A stretch of DNA of 64,000 nt from Paratinospora sagittata (lineage: Eukaryota > Streptophyta > Magnoliopsida > Ranunculales > Menispermaceae), in contig CM069610.1 in NCBI GenBank assembly GCA_035771175.1, positions 23,402,501 through 23,466,500 on the forward strand, in the 5' to 3' direction. The notes beneath the pieces are model-generated. The model was not told the origin of the DNA, did not search any database, and saw nothing but the letters and a program-made list of their open reading frames with translations. The translations under genes were made by a program, and so were the position numbers. Of the stretch, positions 22,566-35,623 are shown piece by piece. Each line of letters opens with the position of its first letter. Within the stretch, counting starts at the first letter, position 1.

Positions 22566-24569
22566 ATATACACAAACCCGAGAGCTCGGGTTTTACGGAC
22601 TTTCCGATAGCGTGTTATCGAGGCCTATATCGCGCTATTGCCCATTTTACTAAAAATGGAAAGGTCACGGCAACAGCTTTATAGCGAAGTATCAAAGGGG
22701 ATAGCGCGGTATAGACAATTTTTCAGAAAAACAAATGTTTTGTTATAGAACCCTATCAGCGTGCTGTCAACACTGATAGTGCGCTAGTGCCTTCAGGAAA
22801 ATCTTGGCAAATTGCTGGATAGCCTTATTTTTGTAAAATTAATATTTTGACACTCAAGAACCATTCCATTAACTCAAAACATATTGTATAAGATTAAAAA
22901 CTTTTAAATAATTCAAAACTCATTGAAATTATGATTAAAACCTTTCGGAAAACATTTTTTCAAAATGAATTACTATATCGAAGTGATTTTGAAGACTTTG
23001 CAGATTTCAGAGTTTTAGTGCTGAGATTGATCGAGAGGTTACCCTCTACACACCAAATATCAAACAAAAAACCTTACTTAGGCATGAGATTTGTCTTCGT
23101 TCTTTTAGCTTGATCTTTGTAGACTTCGAAAGCTATTGTTTGATGTGTTCTTGATGCAAGACAATTGATGTGTTCTTTTTTGTTGTGTTATCTTACCGAG
23201 ACCACTTCATATATACTTACAACTTAAAACAATGGATAGCCTCTGCAAATCTAAGCACAAAAGGAATAAAATGAAGGACTTGCTGATCAACGACGTTATC
23301 ATCAAGACGGATTGCAATTTTGATTCTATTCGAAGCTTGTTTTGACAAATGCAAGAATCAATACTTTCTTCTCTTGAAAAACTCTTTGGAAAGCTCAATC
23401 TAACTTGCAAAAATCGTGTGTGTTGTATTTTTGAAAATCAGAGAATGAGTGTTTTATAAAATTAGAAGTTGCGGGTTAAAGGGCAAGAGAGTACAAAATG
23501 ATTTGAATTCAAAACATTGTTTAATCTAAAGTTGTTTTGGGCGTGCGAGACAATGGGAATCATCTAGGTGTTAGTAGAGAATATTTCAATTAAGACAACC
23601 TGGAGAAATTGTATAAGGAATAGAAAAATCGAGCAAGCAGAAGTGCCCACATTTTTCTCGTTAGAAATATCAGATTTTTTTCACAGACGTGGATAGCGTG
23701 CTATTGGGTTGTGTATCATGTTCTCAATTGACAGATAGCAGGCTATAGCAGATCGATATACACAAACCCGAGAGCTCGAGTTTTACGGACTTGCCGATAG
23801 CGTGTTATCGAGGCCTATATCGCTCTATTGCCCATTTTACTAAAAATGGAAAGGTCCCGGCAACAGCTTTATAGCGAAGTATCAAAGGGGATAGCGCGGT
23901 ATAGACAATTTTTCAGAAAAACAAATGTTTTGTTATAGAACCCTATCAGCGTGCTGTCAACACTGATAGTGCGCTAGTGCCTTCAGGAAAATCTTGACAA
24001 ATTGCTGGATAGCCTTATTTTTGTAAAATTAATATTTTGACACTCAAAAACCATTCCATTAACTCAAAACATATTGTATAAGATTAAAAACTTTTAAATA
24101 ATTCAAAACTCATTGAAATTATGATTAAAACCTTTCGGAAAACATTTTTTCAAAATGAAATACTATATCGAAGTGATTTTGAAGACTTTGCAGATTTCAG
24201 AGTTTTAGTGCTGAGATTGATCGAGAGGTTACCCTCTACACACCAAATATCAAACTAATGCCTTACTTAGGCATGAGATATGTCTTCGTTCTTTTAGCTT
24301 GATCTTTGTAGACTTCGAAAGCTATTGTTTGATGTGTTCTTGATGCAAGACAATTGATGTGTTCTTTTTTGTTGTGTTATCTTACTGAGACCACTTCATA
24401 TATACTTACAACTTAAAACAATGGATAGCCTCTGCAAATCTAAGCACAAAAGGAATAAAATGAAGGACTTGCTGATCAACGACGTTATCATCAAGACAGA
24501 TTGCAATTTTGATTCTATTCGAAGCTTGTTTTGACAAATGCAAGAATCAATACTTTCTTCTCTTGAAAA
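21964..24569 (+). repeat. 2.6 kb segmental duplication, copy 1 (M19 tail, M20, M21 head)
   Basis: Matches 25,530-28,135 at an offset of 3,566 bp (three monomers). Shared rare variants are GCTCGGGTTTT, AATGAATTACTAT, CAAACAAAAAACC, CTTGCCGATAG, TCGCTCTATTG, GGTCCCGG, CTTGACAAATTG, CTCAAAAACCATT and CTTACTGAG. I saw two differences: A at 22,469 (C in the partner) and A at 23,731 (G in the partner). Confidence 0.85.
22566..23755 (+). repeat. Monomer M20 (d-like, duplicated as M23)
   Basis: 1,190 bp. GCTCGGGTTTT, AATGAATTACTAT, CCCTCTACACACC, AAATATCAAACAAAAAACC, AAGACGG and GAATTC. Confidence 0.93.
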
Positions 24570-24943
24570 CTCTTTGGAAAGCTCAATCTAACTTGCAAAA
24601 ATCGTGTGTGTTGTATTTTTGAAAATCAGAGAATGAGTGTTTTATAAAATTAGAAGTTGGGGGTCAAAGGGCAAGAGAGTACAAAATGATTTGAATTCAA
24701 AACATTGTTTAATCTAAAGTTGTTTTTGGCGTGCGAGACAATGGGAATCATCTAGGTGTTAGTAGAGAATATTTCAATTAAGACAACCTGTAGAAATTGT
24801 ATAAGGAATAGAAAAATCGAGCAAGCAGAAGTGCCCACATTTTTCTCGTTAGAAATATCAGATTTTTTTCACAGACGTGGATAGCGTGCTATTGGGTTGT
24901 GTACCATGTTCTCAATTGACAGATAGCAGGCTATAGCAGATCC
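23756..24943 (+). repeat. Monomer M21 (M5-like head, e tail)
   Basis: Head CTTGCCG, TCGCTCT, GGTCCCGG, CTTGACAAATTG and CTTACTGAG; tail A4 tract, GGGGGTCAAAGG, GTTTTTGGCG, CTGTAGAAATTG, GTACCATG and AGATCCATATAAAC, as in M12/M18. Confidence 0.93.
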
Positions 24944-26131
24944 ATATAAACAAACCCGAGAGGTCGAGTTTTACGGACTTTCCGATAGCGTGTTATCGAG
25001 GCCTATATCGCGCTATTGCCCATTTTACTAAAAATGGAAAGGTCACGGCAACAGCTTTATAGCGAAGTATCAAAGGGGATAGCGCGGTATAGACAATTTT
25101 TCAGAAAAACAAATGTTTTGTTATAGAACCCAATCAGCGTGCTGTCAACACTGATAGTGCGCTAGTGCCTTCAGGAAAATCTTGGCAAATTGCTGGATAG
25201 CCTTATTTTTGTAAAATTAATATTTTGACACTCAAGAACCATTCCATTAACTCAAAACATATTGTATAAGATTAAAAACTTTTAAATAATTCAAAACTCA
25301 TTGAAATTATGATTAAAACCTTTCGGAAAACATTTTTTCAAAATGAAATACTATATCGAAGTGATTTTGAAGACTTTGCAGATTTCAGAGTTTTAGTGCT
25401 GAGATTGATCGGGAGGTTACCCTACACACCAAAGATCAAGCTAATGCCTTACTTAGGCATGAGATATGTCTTCGTTCTTTTAGCTTGATCTTTGTAGACT
25501 TCGAAAGCTATTGTTTGATGTCTTTTTTAATGCAAGACAATTGATGTGTTCTTTTTTGTTGTGTTATCTTACCGAGACCACTTCATATATACTTACAACT
25601 TAAAACAATGGATAGCCTCTGCAAATCTAAGCACAAAAGGGATAAAATGAAGGACTTGCTGATCAACGACGTTATCATCAAGACAGATTGCAATTTTGAT
25701 TCTATTCGAAGCTTGTTTTGACAAATGCAAGAATCAATACTTTCTTCTCTTGAAAAACTCTTTGGAAAGCTCAATCTAACTTGCAAAAATCGTGTGTGTT
25801 GTATTTTTGAAAATCAGAGAATGAGTGTTTTATAAAATTAGAAGTTGCGGGTTAAAGGGCAAGAGAGTACAAAATGATTTGAATTCAAAACATTGTTTAA
25901 TCTAAAGTTGTTTTGGGCGTGCGAGACAATGGGAATCATCTAGGTGTTAGTAGAGAATATTTCAATTAAGACAACCTGGAGAAATTGTATAAGGAATAGA
26001 AAAATCGAGCAAGCAGAAGTGCCCACATTTTTCTCGTTAGAAATATCAGATTTTTTTCACAGACGTGGATAGCGTGCTATTGGGTTGTGTATCATGTTCT
26101 CAATTGACAGATAGCAGGCTATAGCAGATCG
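24944..26131 (+). repeat. Monomer M22 (f-like head, general tail)
   Basis: ATATAAAC start and GAACCCAATCAG as in M13; private GAGAGGTCGAG (SacI site lost), GATCAAGCTAATG and TTTTTTAATGC. Confidence 0.93.
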
Positions 26132-28135
26132 ATATACACAAACCCGAGAGCTCGGGTTTTACGGACTTTCCGATAGCGTGTTATCGAGGCCTATATCGCG
26201 CTATTGCCCATTTTACTAAAAATGGAAAGGTCACGGCAACAGCTTTATAGCGAAGTATCAAAGGGGATAGCGCGGTATAGACAATTTTTCAGAAAAACAA
26301 ATGTTTTGTTATAGAACCCTATCAGCGTGCTGTCAACACTGATAGTGCGCTAGTGCCTTCAGGAAAATCTTGGCAAATTGCTGGATAGCCTTATTTTTGT
26401 AAAATTAATATTTTGACACTCAAGAACCATTCCATTAACTCAAAACATATTGTATAAGATTAAAAACTTTTAAATAATTCAAAACTCATTGAAATTATGA
26501 TTAAAACCTTTCGGAAAACATTTTTTCAAAATGAATTACTATATCGAAGTGATTTTGAAGACTTTGCAGATTTCAGAGTTTTAGTGCTGAGATTGATCGA
26601 GAGGTTACCCTCTACACACCAAATATCAAACAAAAAACCTTACTTAGGCATGAGATTTGTCTTCGTTCTTTTAGCTTGATCTTTGTAGACTTCGAAAGCT
26701 ATTGTTTGATGTGTTCTTGATGCAAGACAATTGATGTGTTCTTTTTTGTTGTGTTATCTTACCGAGACCACTTCATATATACTTACAACTTAAAACAATG
26801 GATAGCCTCTGCAAATCTAAGCACAAAAGGAATAAAATGAAGGACTTGCTGATCAACGACGTTATCATCAAGACGGATTGCAATTTTGATTCTATTCGAA
26901 GCTTGTTTTGACAAATGCAAGAATCAATACTTTCTTCTCTTGAAAAACTCTTTGGAAAGCTCAATCTAACTTGCAAAAATCGTGTGTGTTGTATTTTTGA
27001 AAATCAGAGAATGAGTGTTTTATAAAATTAGAAGTTGCGGGTTAAAGGGCAAGAGAGTACAAAATGATTTGAATTCAAAACATTGTTTAATCTAAAGTTG
27101 TTTTGGGCGTGCGAGACAATGGGAATCATCTAGGTGTTAGTAGAGAATATTTCAATTAAGACAACCTGGAGAAATTGTATAAGGAATAGAAAAATCGAGC
27201 AAGCAGAAGTGCCCACATTTTTCTCGTTAGAAATATCAGATTTTTTTCACAGACGTGGATAGCGTGCTATTGGGTTGTGTATCATGTTCTCAATTGGCAG
27301 ATAGCAGGCTATAGCAGATCGATATACACAAACCCGAGAGCTCGAGTTTTACGGACTTGCCGATAGCGTGTTATCGAGGCCTATATCGCTCTATTGCCCA
27401 TTTTACTAAAAATGGAAAGGTCCCGGCAACAGCTTTATAGCGAAGTATCAAAGGGGATAGCGCGGTATAGACAATTTTTCAGAAAAACAAATGTTTTGTT
27501 ATAGAACCCTATCAGCGTGCTGTCAACACTGATAGTGCGCTAGTGCCTTCAGGAAAATCTTGACAAATTGCTGGATAGCCTTATTTTTGTAAAATTAATA
27601 TTTTGACACTCAAAAACCATTCCATTAACTCAAAACATATTGTATAAGATTAAAAACTTTTAAATAATTCAAAACTCATTGAAATTATGATTAAAACCTT
27701 TCGGAAAACATTTTTTCAAAATGAAATACTATATCGAAGTGATTTTGAAGACTTTGCAGATTTCAGAGTTTTAGTGCTGAGATTGATCGAGAGGTTACCC
27801 TCTACACACCAAATATCAAACTAATGCCTTACTTAGGCATGAGATATGTCTTCGTTCTTTTAGCTTGATCTTTGTAGACTTCGAAAGCTATTGTTTGATG
27901 TGTTCTTGATGCAAGACAATTGATGTGTTCTTTTTTGTTGTGTTATCTTACTGAGACCACTTCATATATACTTACAACTTAAAACAATGGATAGCCTCTG
28001 CAAATCTAAGCACAAAAGGAATAAAATGAAGGACTTGCTGATCAACGACGTTATCATCAAGACAGATTGCAATTTTGATTCTATTCGAAGCTTGTTTTGA
28101 CAAATGCAAGAATCAATACTTTCTTCTCTTGAAAA
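25530..28135 (+). repeat. 2.6 kb segmental duplication, copy 2 (M22 tail, M23, M24 head)
   Basis: Partner of 21,964-24,569. The match ends at the A-tract of CTTGAAAAACTC (five As here, four in the partner), after which the tails follow different classes, so this is a likely exchange point. Confidence 0.85.
26132..27321 (+). repeat. Monomer M23 (copy of M20)
   Basis: 1,190 bp; same variants as M20, with a private CAATTGGCAG near its end (27,297). Confidence 0.93.
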
Positions 28136-28510
28136 ACTCTTTGGAAAGCTCAATCTAACTTGCAAAAATCGTGTGTGTTGTATTTTTGAAAATCAGAGAA
28201 TGAGTGTTTTATAAAATTAGAAGTTGCGGGTTAAAGGGCAAGAGAGTACAAAATGATTTGAATTGAAAACATTGTTTAATCTAAAGTTGTTTTGGGCGTG
28301 CGAGACAATGGGAATCATCTAGGTGTTAGTAGAGAATATTTCAATTAAGACAACCTGGAGCAATTGTATAAGGAATAGAAAAATCGAGCAAGCAGAAGTG
28401 CCCACATTTTTCTCGTTAGAAATATCAGATTTTTTTCACAGACGTGGATAGCGCGCTATTGGGTTGTGTATCATGTTCTCAATTGACAGATAGCAGGCGA
28501 TAGCAGATCG
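27322..28510 (+). repeat. Monomer M24 (M21 head, b/d tail)
   Basis: 1,189 bp. Head identical in type to M21; after the A5 tract it continues with GTTGCGGG, GAATTG, GAGCAATTG, GCGCGCTAT and AGGCGATAGC. Confidence 0.93.
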
Positions 28511-29698
28511 ATATACACAAAGTCGGGAGCTCGAGTTTTACGGACTTTCCGATAGCGTGTTATCGGGGCCTATATCGCGCTATTGCCCATTTTACAAAAA
28601 ATGGAAAGGTCACGACAACAGCTTTATAGCGAAGTATCAAAGGGGATAGCGCGGTGTAGACAATTTTTCATAAAAACAAATGTTTTGTTATAGAACCCTA
28701 TCAGCGTGCTGTCAACACGGATAGTGCGCTAGTGCCTTCAGGAAAATCTTGGCAAATTGCTGGATAGCCTTATTTTTGTAAAATTAATATTTTGACACTC
28801 AAGAACCATTCCATTAACTCAAAACATATTGTATAAGATTAAAAACTTTTAAATAATTCAAAACTCATTGAAATTATGATTAAAACCTTTCGGAAAACAT
28901 TTTTTCAAAATGAAATACTATATCGAAGTGATTTTGAAGACTTTGCAGATTTCAGAGTTTTAGTGCTGAGATTGATCGGGAGGTTACCCTACACACCAAA
29001 GATCAAACTAATGCCTTACTTAGGCATGAGATATGTCTTCGTTCTTTTAGCTTGATCTTTGTAGACTTCGAAAGCTATTGTTTGATGTCTTTTTTGATGC
29101 AAGACAATTGATGTGTTCTTTTTTGTTGTGTTATCTTACCGAGACCACTTCATATATACTTACAACTTAAAACAATGGATAGCCTCTGCAAATCTAAGCA
29201 CAAAAGGGATAAAATGAAGGACTTGCTGATCAACGACGTTATCATCAAGACAGATTGCAATTTTGATTCTATTCGAAGCTTGTTTTGACAAATGCAAGAA
29301 TCAATACTTTCTTCTCTTGAAAAACTCTTTGGAAAGCTCAATCTAACTTGCAAAAATCGTGTGTGTTGTATTTTTGAAAATCAGAAAATGAGTGTTTTAT
29401 AAAATTAGAAGTTGCGGGTTAAAGGGCAAGAGAGTACAAAATAATTTGAATTCAAAACATTGTTTAATCTAAAGTTGTTTTGGGCGTGCGAGACAATGGG
29501 AATCATCTAGGTGTTAGTAGAGAATATTTCAATTAAGACAACCTGGAGAAATTGTATAAGGAATAGAAAAATCGAGCAAGCAGAAGTGCCCACATTTTTC
29601 TCGTTAGAAATATCAGATTTTTTTCACAGACGTGGATAGCGTGCTATTGGGTTGTGTATCATGTTCTCAATTGACAGATAGCAGGCTAAAGCAGATCG
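28511..29698 (+). repeat. Monomer M25 (e head, f tail)
   Basis: AGTCGGG, CACGACAAC, private TTTACAAAAAATGG and GCGGTGTAG; tail AATCAGAAAATG and ACAAAATAATTT; private AGGCTAAAGC at the end, which removes an in-frame TAG from a chance frame. Confidence 0.93.
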
Positions 29699-30885
29699 AT
29701 ATACACAAACCCGAGAGCTCGAGTTTTACGGACTTTCCGATAGCGTGTTATCGAGGCCTATATCGCGCTATTGCCCATTTTACTAAAAATGGAAAGGTCA
29801 CGGCAACAGCTTTATAGCGAAGTATCAAAGGGGATAGCGCGGTATAGACAATTTTTCAGAAAAACAAATGTTTTGTTATAGAACCCTATCAGCGTGCTGT
29901 CAACACTGATAGTGCGCTAGTGCCTTCAGGAAAATCTTGGCAAATTGCTGGATAGCCTTATTTTTGTAAAATTAATATTTTGACACTCAAGAACCATTCC
30001 ATTAACTCAAAACATATTGTATAAGATTAAAAACTTTTAAATAATTCAAAACTCATTGAAATTATGATTAAAACCTTTCGGAAAACATTTTTTCAAAATG
30101 AAATACTATATCGAAGTGATTTTGAAGACTTTGCAGATTTCAGAGTTTTAGTGCTGAGATTGATCGGGAGGTTACCCTACACACCAAAGATCAAACTAAT
30201 GCCTTACTTAGGCATGAGATATGTCTTCGTTCTTTTAGCTTGATCTTTGTAGACTTCGAAAGCTATTGTTTGATGTCTTTTTTGATGCAAGACAATTGAT
30301 GTGTTCTTTTTTGTTGTGTTATCTTACCGAGACCACTTCATATATACTTACAACTTAAAACAATGGATAGCCTCTGCAAATCTAAGCACAAAAGGGATAA
30401 AATGAAGGACTTGCTGATCAACGACGTTATCATCAAGACAGATTGCAATTTTGATTCTATTCGAAGCTTGTTTTGACAAATGCAAGAATCAATACTTTCT
30501 TCTCTTGAAAACTCTTTGGAAAGCTCAATCTAACTTGCAAAAATCGTGTGTGTTGTATTTTTGAAAATCAGAGAATGAGTGTTTTATAAAATTAGAAGTT
30601 GGGGGTTAAAGGGCAAGAGAGTACAAAATGATTTGAATTCAAAACATTGTTTAATCTAAAGTTGTTTTGGGCGTGCGAGACAATGGGAATCATCTAGGTG
30701 TTAGTAGAGAATATTTCAATTAAGACAACCTGGAGAAATTGTATAAGGAATAGAAAAATCGAGCAAGCAGAAGTGCCCACATTTTTCTCGTTAGAAATAT
30801 CAGATTTTTTTCACAGACGTGGATAGCGTGCTATTGGGTTGTGTATCATGTTCTCAATTGACAGATAGCAGGCTATAGCAGATCG
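29699..30885 (+). repeat. Monomer M26 (f-like head, a/e-like tail)
   Basis: 1,187 bp. CAGAAAAAC, CACTGATAG, ATCGGGAGG, GTCTTTTTTGATG, A4 tract and GTTGGGGGTTAAAG. Last monomer of purely left type. Confidence 0.93.
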
Positions 30886-32072
30886 ATATACACAAACCCG
30901 AGAGCTCGAGTTTTACGAACTTTCCGATAGCGTGTTATCGAGGCCTATATCGCTCTATTGCCCATTTTACTAAAAATGGAAAGGTCACGACAACAGCTTT
31001 ATAGCGAAGTATCAAAGGGGATAGCGCGGTATAGACAATTTTTCATAAAAACAAATGTTTTGTTATAGAACCCTATCAGCGTGCCGTCAACACTGATAGT
31101 GCGCTAGTGCCTTCAGGAAAATCTTGGCAAATTGCTGGATATCCTTAGTTTTGTAAAATTAATATTTTGACACTCAAGAACCATTCCATTAACTCAAAAC
31201 ATATTGTATAAGATTAAAAACTTTTAAATAATTCAAAACTCATTGAAATTATGATTAAAACCTTTCGGAAAACATTTTTTCAAAATGAAATACTATATCG
31301 AAGTGATTTTGAAGACTTTGCAGATTTCAGAGTTTTAGTGCTGAGATTGATCGAGAGGTTACCCTACACACCAAAGATCAAACTAATGCCTTACTTAGGC
31401 ATGAGATATGACTTCGTTCTTTTAGCTTGATCTTTGTAGACTTCGAAAGCTATTGTTTGATATGTTTTTGATGCAAGACAATTGATGTGTTCTTTTTTGT
31501 TGTGTTATCATACCGAGACCACTTCATATATACTTACAACTTAAAACAATGGATAGCCTCTGCAAATCTAAGCACAAAAGGGATAAAATGAAGGACTTGC
31601 TGATCAACGACGTTATCATCAAGACAGATTGCAATTTTGATTCTATTCGAAGCTTGTTTTGACAAATGCAAGAATCAATACTTTCTTCTCTTGAAAAACT
31701 CTTTGGAAAGCTCAATCTAACTTGCAAAAATCGTGTGTGTTGTATTTTTGAAAATCAGAGAATGAGTGTTTTATAAAATTAGAAGTTGCTGGTTAAAGGG
31801 CAAGAGAGAACAAAATGATTTGAATTCAAAACATTGTTTAATCTAAAGTTGTTTTGGGCGTGCGAGACAATGGGAATCATCTAGGTGTTAGTAGAGAATA
31901 TTTCAATTAAGACAACCTGGAGAAATTGTATAAGGAATAGAAAAATCGAGCAACCAGAAGTGCCCACATTTTTTTCGTTAGAAATATCAGATTTTTTTCA
32001 CAGACGTGGATAGCGTGCTATTGGGTTGTGTATCATGTTCTCAATTGACAGATAGCAGGCTATATTAGATCG
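30886..32072 (+). repeat. Monomer M27 (boundary mosaic)
   Basis: The first ~160 bp has left-type sites (TCGCTCT, CACGACAAC, CATAAAAAC). From about 31,081 it is right-type (GTGCCGTC, GGATATCCTTAG, GATATGACTTCG, GTTATCATACC, GAGAGAACAAAATG, CAACCAGAAG). Private GATATGTTTTTG, GTTGCTGGTT and CTATATTAGATC. TTTTACGAACTTTCC is shared with M28. Confidence 0.93.
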
Positions 32073-33254
32073 ATATACACAAACCCGAGAGCTCGAGTTT
32101 TACGAACTTTCCTATAGCGTGTTATCGAGGCCTATATCGAGCTATTGCCCATTTTACTAAAAATGGAAAGGTCACGGCAACAGCTTTATAGCGAAGTATC
32201 AAAGGGGATAGCGCGGTATAGACAATTTTTCAGAATAACAAATGTTTTGTTATAGAACCCTATCAGCGTGCCGTCAACACTGATAGTGCGCTAGTGCCTT
32301 CAGGAAAATCTTGGCAAATTGCGGGATATCCTTAGTTTTGTAAAATTAATATTTTGACACTCAAGAACCATTCCATTAACTCAAAACATATTGTATAAGA
32401 TTAAAAACTTTTAAATAATTCAAAACTCATTGAAATTATGATTAAAACCTTTCGGAAAACATTTTTTCAAAATGAAATACTATATCGAAGTGATTTTGAA
32501 GACTTTGCAGATTTCAGAGTTTTAGTGCTGAGATTGATCGAGAGGTTACCCTACACACCAAAGATCAAACTATTGCGTTACTTAGGCATGAGATATGTCT
32601 TCGTTCTTTTAGCTTGATCTTTGTAGACTTCGAAAGCTATTGTTTGATGTGTTTTTGATGCAAGACAATTGATGTGTTCTTTTTTGTTGTGTTATCTTAC
32701 CGAGACCACTTCATATATACTTACAACTTAAAACAATGGATAGCCTCTGCAAATCTAAGCTCAAAAGGGATAAAATGAAGGACTTGCTGATCAACGACGT
32801 TATCATCAAGACAGATTGCAATTTTGATTCTATTCGAAGCTTGTTTTGACAAATGCAAGAATCAATACTTTCTCCTCTTGAAAAACTCTTTGGAAAGCTC
32901 AATCTAACTTGCAAAAATCGTGTGTGTTGTATTTTTAAAAATCAGAGAATGAGTGTTTTATAAAATTAGAAGTTGCGGGTTAAAGGGCAAGAGAGTACAA
33001 AATGATTTGAATTCAAAACATTGTTTAAAATAAAGTTGTTTTGGGCGTGCGAGACAATGGGAATCATCTAGGTGTTAGTAGAGAATATTTCAATTAAGAC
33101 AACCTGGAGAAATTGTATAAGGAATAGAAAAATCGAGCAAGCAGAAGTGCCCACATTTTTCTCGTTAGAAATATCAGATTTTTTTCACAGACGTGGATAG
33201 CGTGCTATTGGGTATCATGTTCTCAATTGACAGATAGCAGGCTATAGCAGATCG
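32073..33254 (+). repeat. Monomer M28 (class R, first)
   Basis: 1,182 bp. R sites plus private TTTCCTATAGCG and TATCGAGCTATTG. ATTGCGGGATATCC, TTTAAAATAAAG and CAAGCAGAAG define the early R subtype. Confidence 0.93.
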
Positions 33255-34441
33255 ATATACACAAACCCGAGAGCTCGAGTTTTACGGACTTTCCGATAGC
33301 GTGTTATCGAGGCCTATATTGCGCTATTGCCCATTTTACTAAAAATGGAAAGGTCACGGTAACAGCTTTATAGCGAAGTATCAAAGGGGATAGCGCGGTA
33401 TAGACAATTTTTCAGAATAACAAATGTTTTGTTATAGAACCCTATCAGCGCGCCGTCAACACTGATAGTGCGCTAGTGCCTTCAGGAAAATCTTGGCAAA
33501 TTGCTGGATATCCTTAGTTTTGTAAAATTAATATTTTGACACTCAAGAACCATTCCATTAACTCAAAACATATTGTATAAGATTAAAAACTTTTAAATAA
33601 TTCAAAACTCATTGAAATTATGATTAAAACCTTTCGGAAAACATTTTTTCAAAATGAAATACTATATCGAAGTGATTTTGAAGACTTTGCAGATTTCAGA
33701 GTTTTAGTGCTGAGATTGATCGAGAGGTTACCCTACACACCAAAGATCAAACTAATGCCTTACTTAGGCATGAGATATGACTTCGTTCTTTTAGCTTGAT
33801 CTTTGTAGACTTCGAAAGCTATTGTTTGATGTGTTTTTGATGCAAGACAATTGATGTGTTCTTTTTTGTTGTGTTATCATACCGAGACCACTTCATATAT
33901 ACTTACAACTTAAAACAATGGATAGCCTCTGCAAATCTAAGCACAAAAGGGATAAAATGAAGGACTTGCTGATCAACGACGTTATCATCAAGACAGATTG
34001 CAATTTTGATTCTATTCGAAGCTTGTTTTGACAAATGCAAGAATCAATACTTTCTTCTCTTGAAAAACTCTTTGGAAAGCTCAATCTAACTTGCGAAAAT
34101 CGTGTGTGTTGTATTTTTGAAAATCAGAGAATGAGTGTTTTATAAAATTAGAAGTTGCGGGTTAAAGGGCAAGAGAGAACAAAATGATTTGAATTCAAAA
34201 CATTGTTTAATCTAAAGTTGTTTTGGGCGTGCGAGACAATGGGAATCATCTAGGTGTTAGTAGAGAATATTTCAATTAAGACAACCTGGAGAAATTGTAC
34301 AAGGAATAGAAAAATCGAGCAACCAGAAGTGCCCACATTTTGCTCGTTAGAAATATCAGATTTTTTTCACAGACGTGGATAGCGTGCTATTGGGTTGTGT
34401 ATCATGTTCTCAATTGACAGATAGCAGGCTATAGCAGATCG
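33255..34441 (+). repeat. Monomer M29 (class S, early subtype)
   Basis: TATATTGCGC, CACGGTAAC, TCAGCGCGCCGTC, TTGCGAAAATC, TTGTACAAGG and CATTTTGCTCG. Confidence 0.93.
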
Positions 34442-35623
34442 ATATACACAAACCCGAGAGCTCGAGTTTTACGGACTTTCCGATAGCGTGTTATCGAGGC
34501 CTATATTGCGCTATTGCCCATTTTACTAAAAATGGAAAGGTCACGGCAACAGCTTTATAGCGAAGTATCAAAGGGGATAGCGCGGTATAGACAATTTTTC
34601 AGAATAACAAATGTTTTGTTATAGAACCCTATCAGCGTGCCGTCAACACTGATAGTGCGCTAGTGCCTTCAGGAAAATCTTGGCAAATTGCGGGATATCC
34701 TTAGTTTTGTAAAATTAATATTTTGACACTCAAGAACCATTCCATTAACTCAAAACATATTGTATAAGATTAAAAACTTTTAAATAATTCAAAACTCATT
34801 GAAATTATGATTAAAACCTTTCGGAAAACATTTTTTCAAAATGAAATACTATATCGAAGTGATTTTGAAGACTTTGCAGATTTCAGAGTTTTAGTGCTGA
34901 GATTGATCGAGAGGTTACCCTACACACCAAAGATCAAACTATTGCGTTACTTAGGCATGAGATATGTCTTCGTTCTTTTAGCTTGATCTTTGTAGACTTC
35001 GAAAGCTATTGTTTGATGTGTTTTTGATGCAAGACAATTGATGTGTTCTTTTTTGTTGTGTTATCTTACCGAGACCACTTCATATATACTTACAACTTAA
35101 AACAATGGATAGCCTCTGCAAATCTAAGCTCAAAAGGGATAAAATGAAGGACTTGCTGATCAACGACGTTATCATCAAGACAGATTGCAATTTTGATTCT
35201 ATTCGAAGCTTGTTTTGACAAATGCAAGAATCAATACTTTCTCCTCTTGAAAAACTCTTTGGAAAGCTCAATCTAACTTGCAAAAATCGTGTGTGTTGTA
35301 TTTTTAAAAATCAGAGAATGAGTGTTTTATAAAATTAGAAGTTGCGGGTTAAAGGGCAAGAGAGTACAAAATGATTTGAATTCAAAACATTGTTTAAAAT
35401 AAAGTTGTTTTGGGCGTGCGAGACAATGGGAATCATCTAGGTGTTAGTAGAGAATATTTCAATTAAGACAACCTGGAGAAATTGTATAAGGAATAGAAAA
35501 ATCGAGCAAGCAGAAGTGCCCACATTTTTCTCGTTAGAAATATCAGATTTTTTTCACAGACGTGGATAGCGTGCTATTGGGTATCATGTTCTCAATTGAC
35601 AGATAGCAGGCTATAGCAGATCG
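34442..35623 (+). repeat. Monomer M30 (class R, early)
   Basis: 1,182 bp; as M28 but without its two private head changes and with TATATTGCGC. Confidence 0.93.

Larger units (their letters stand above)
1..30885 (+). repeat. Left array domain (M1-M26), heterogeneous, six-monomer higher-order repeat
   Basis: Monomers here share TGGATAGCCTTA and mostly GTGCTGTC, and differ at about 15-20 diagnostic sites. The sites include GGGGCC/GAGGCC, CATAAAAAC/CAGAAAAAC, ATCGGGAGG/ATCGAGAGG, GATGTCTTTTTT/GATGTGTTTTT/GATGTGTTCTTG, A5/A4 in CTTGAAAAACTC and GAATTC/GAATTG. Matching haplotypes recur six monomers apart through about 21 kb; after that the order is scrambled by recombinant monomers and a local duplication. 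Confidence 0.9.

Noticed and set aside
29632..29817. Plus-strand 61-codon frame across the M25/M26 junction
   Set aside because: Starts at GTG and exists only because AGGCTATAGC became AGGCTAAAGC in M25, removing a TAG. A chance frame.
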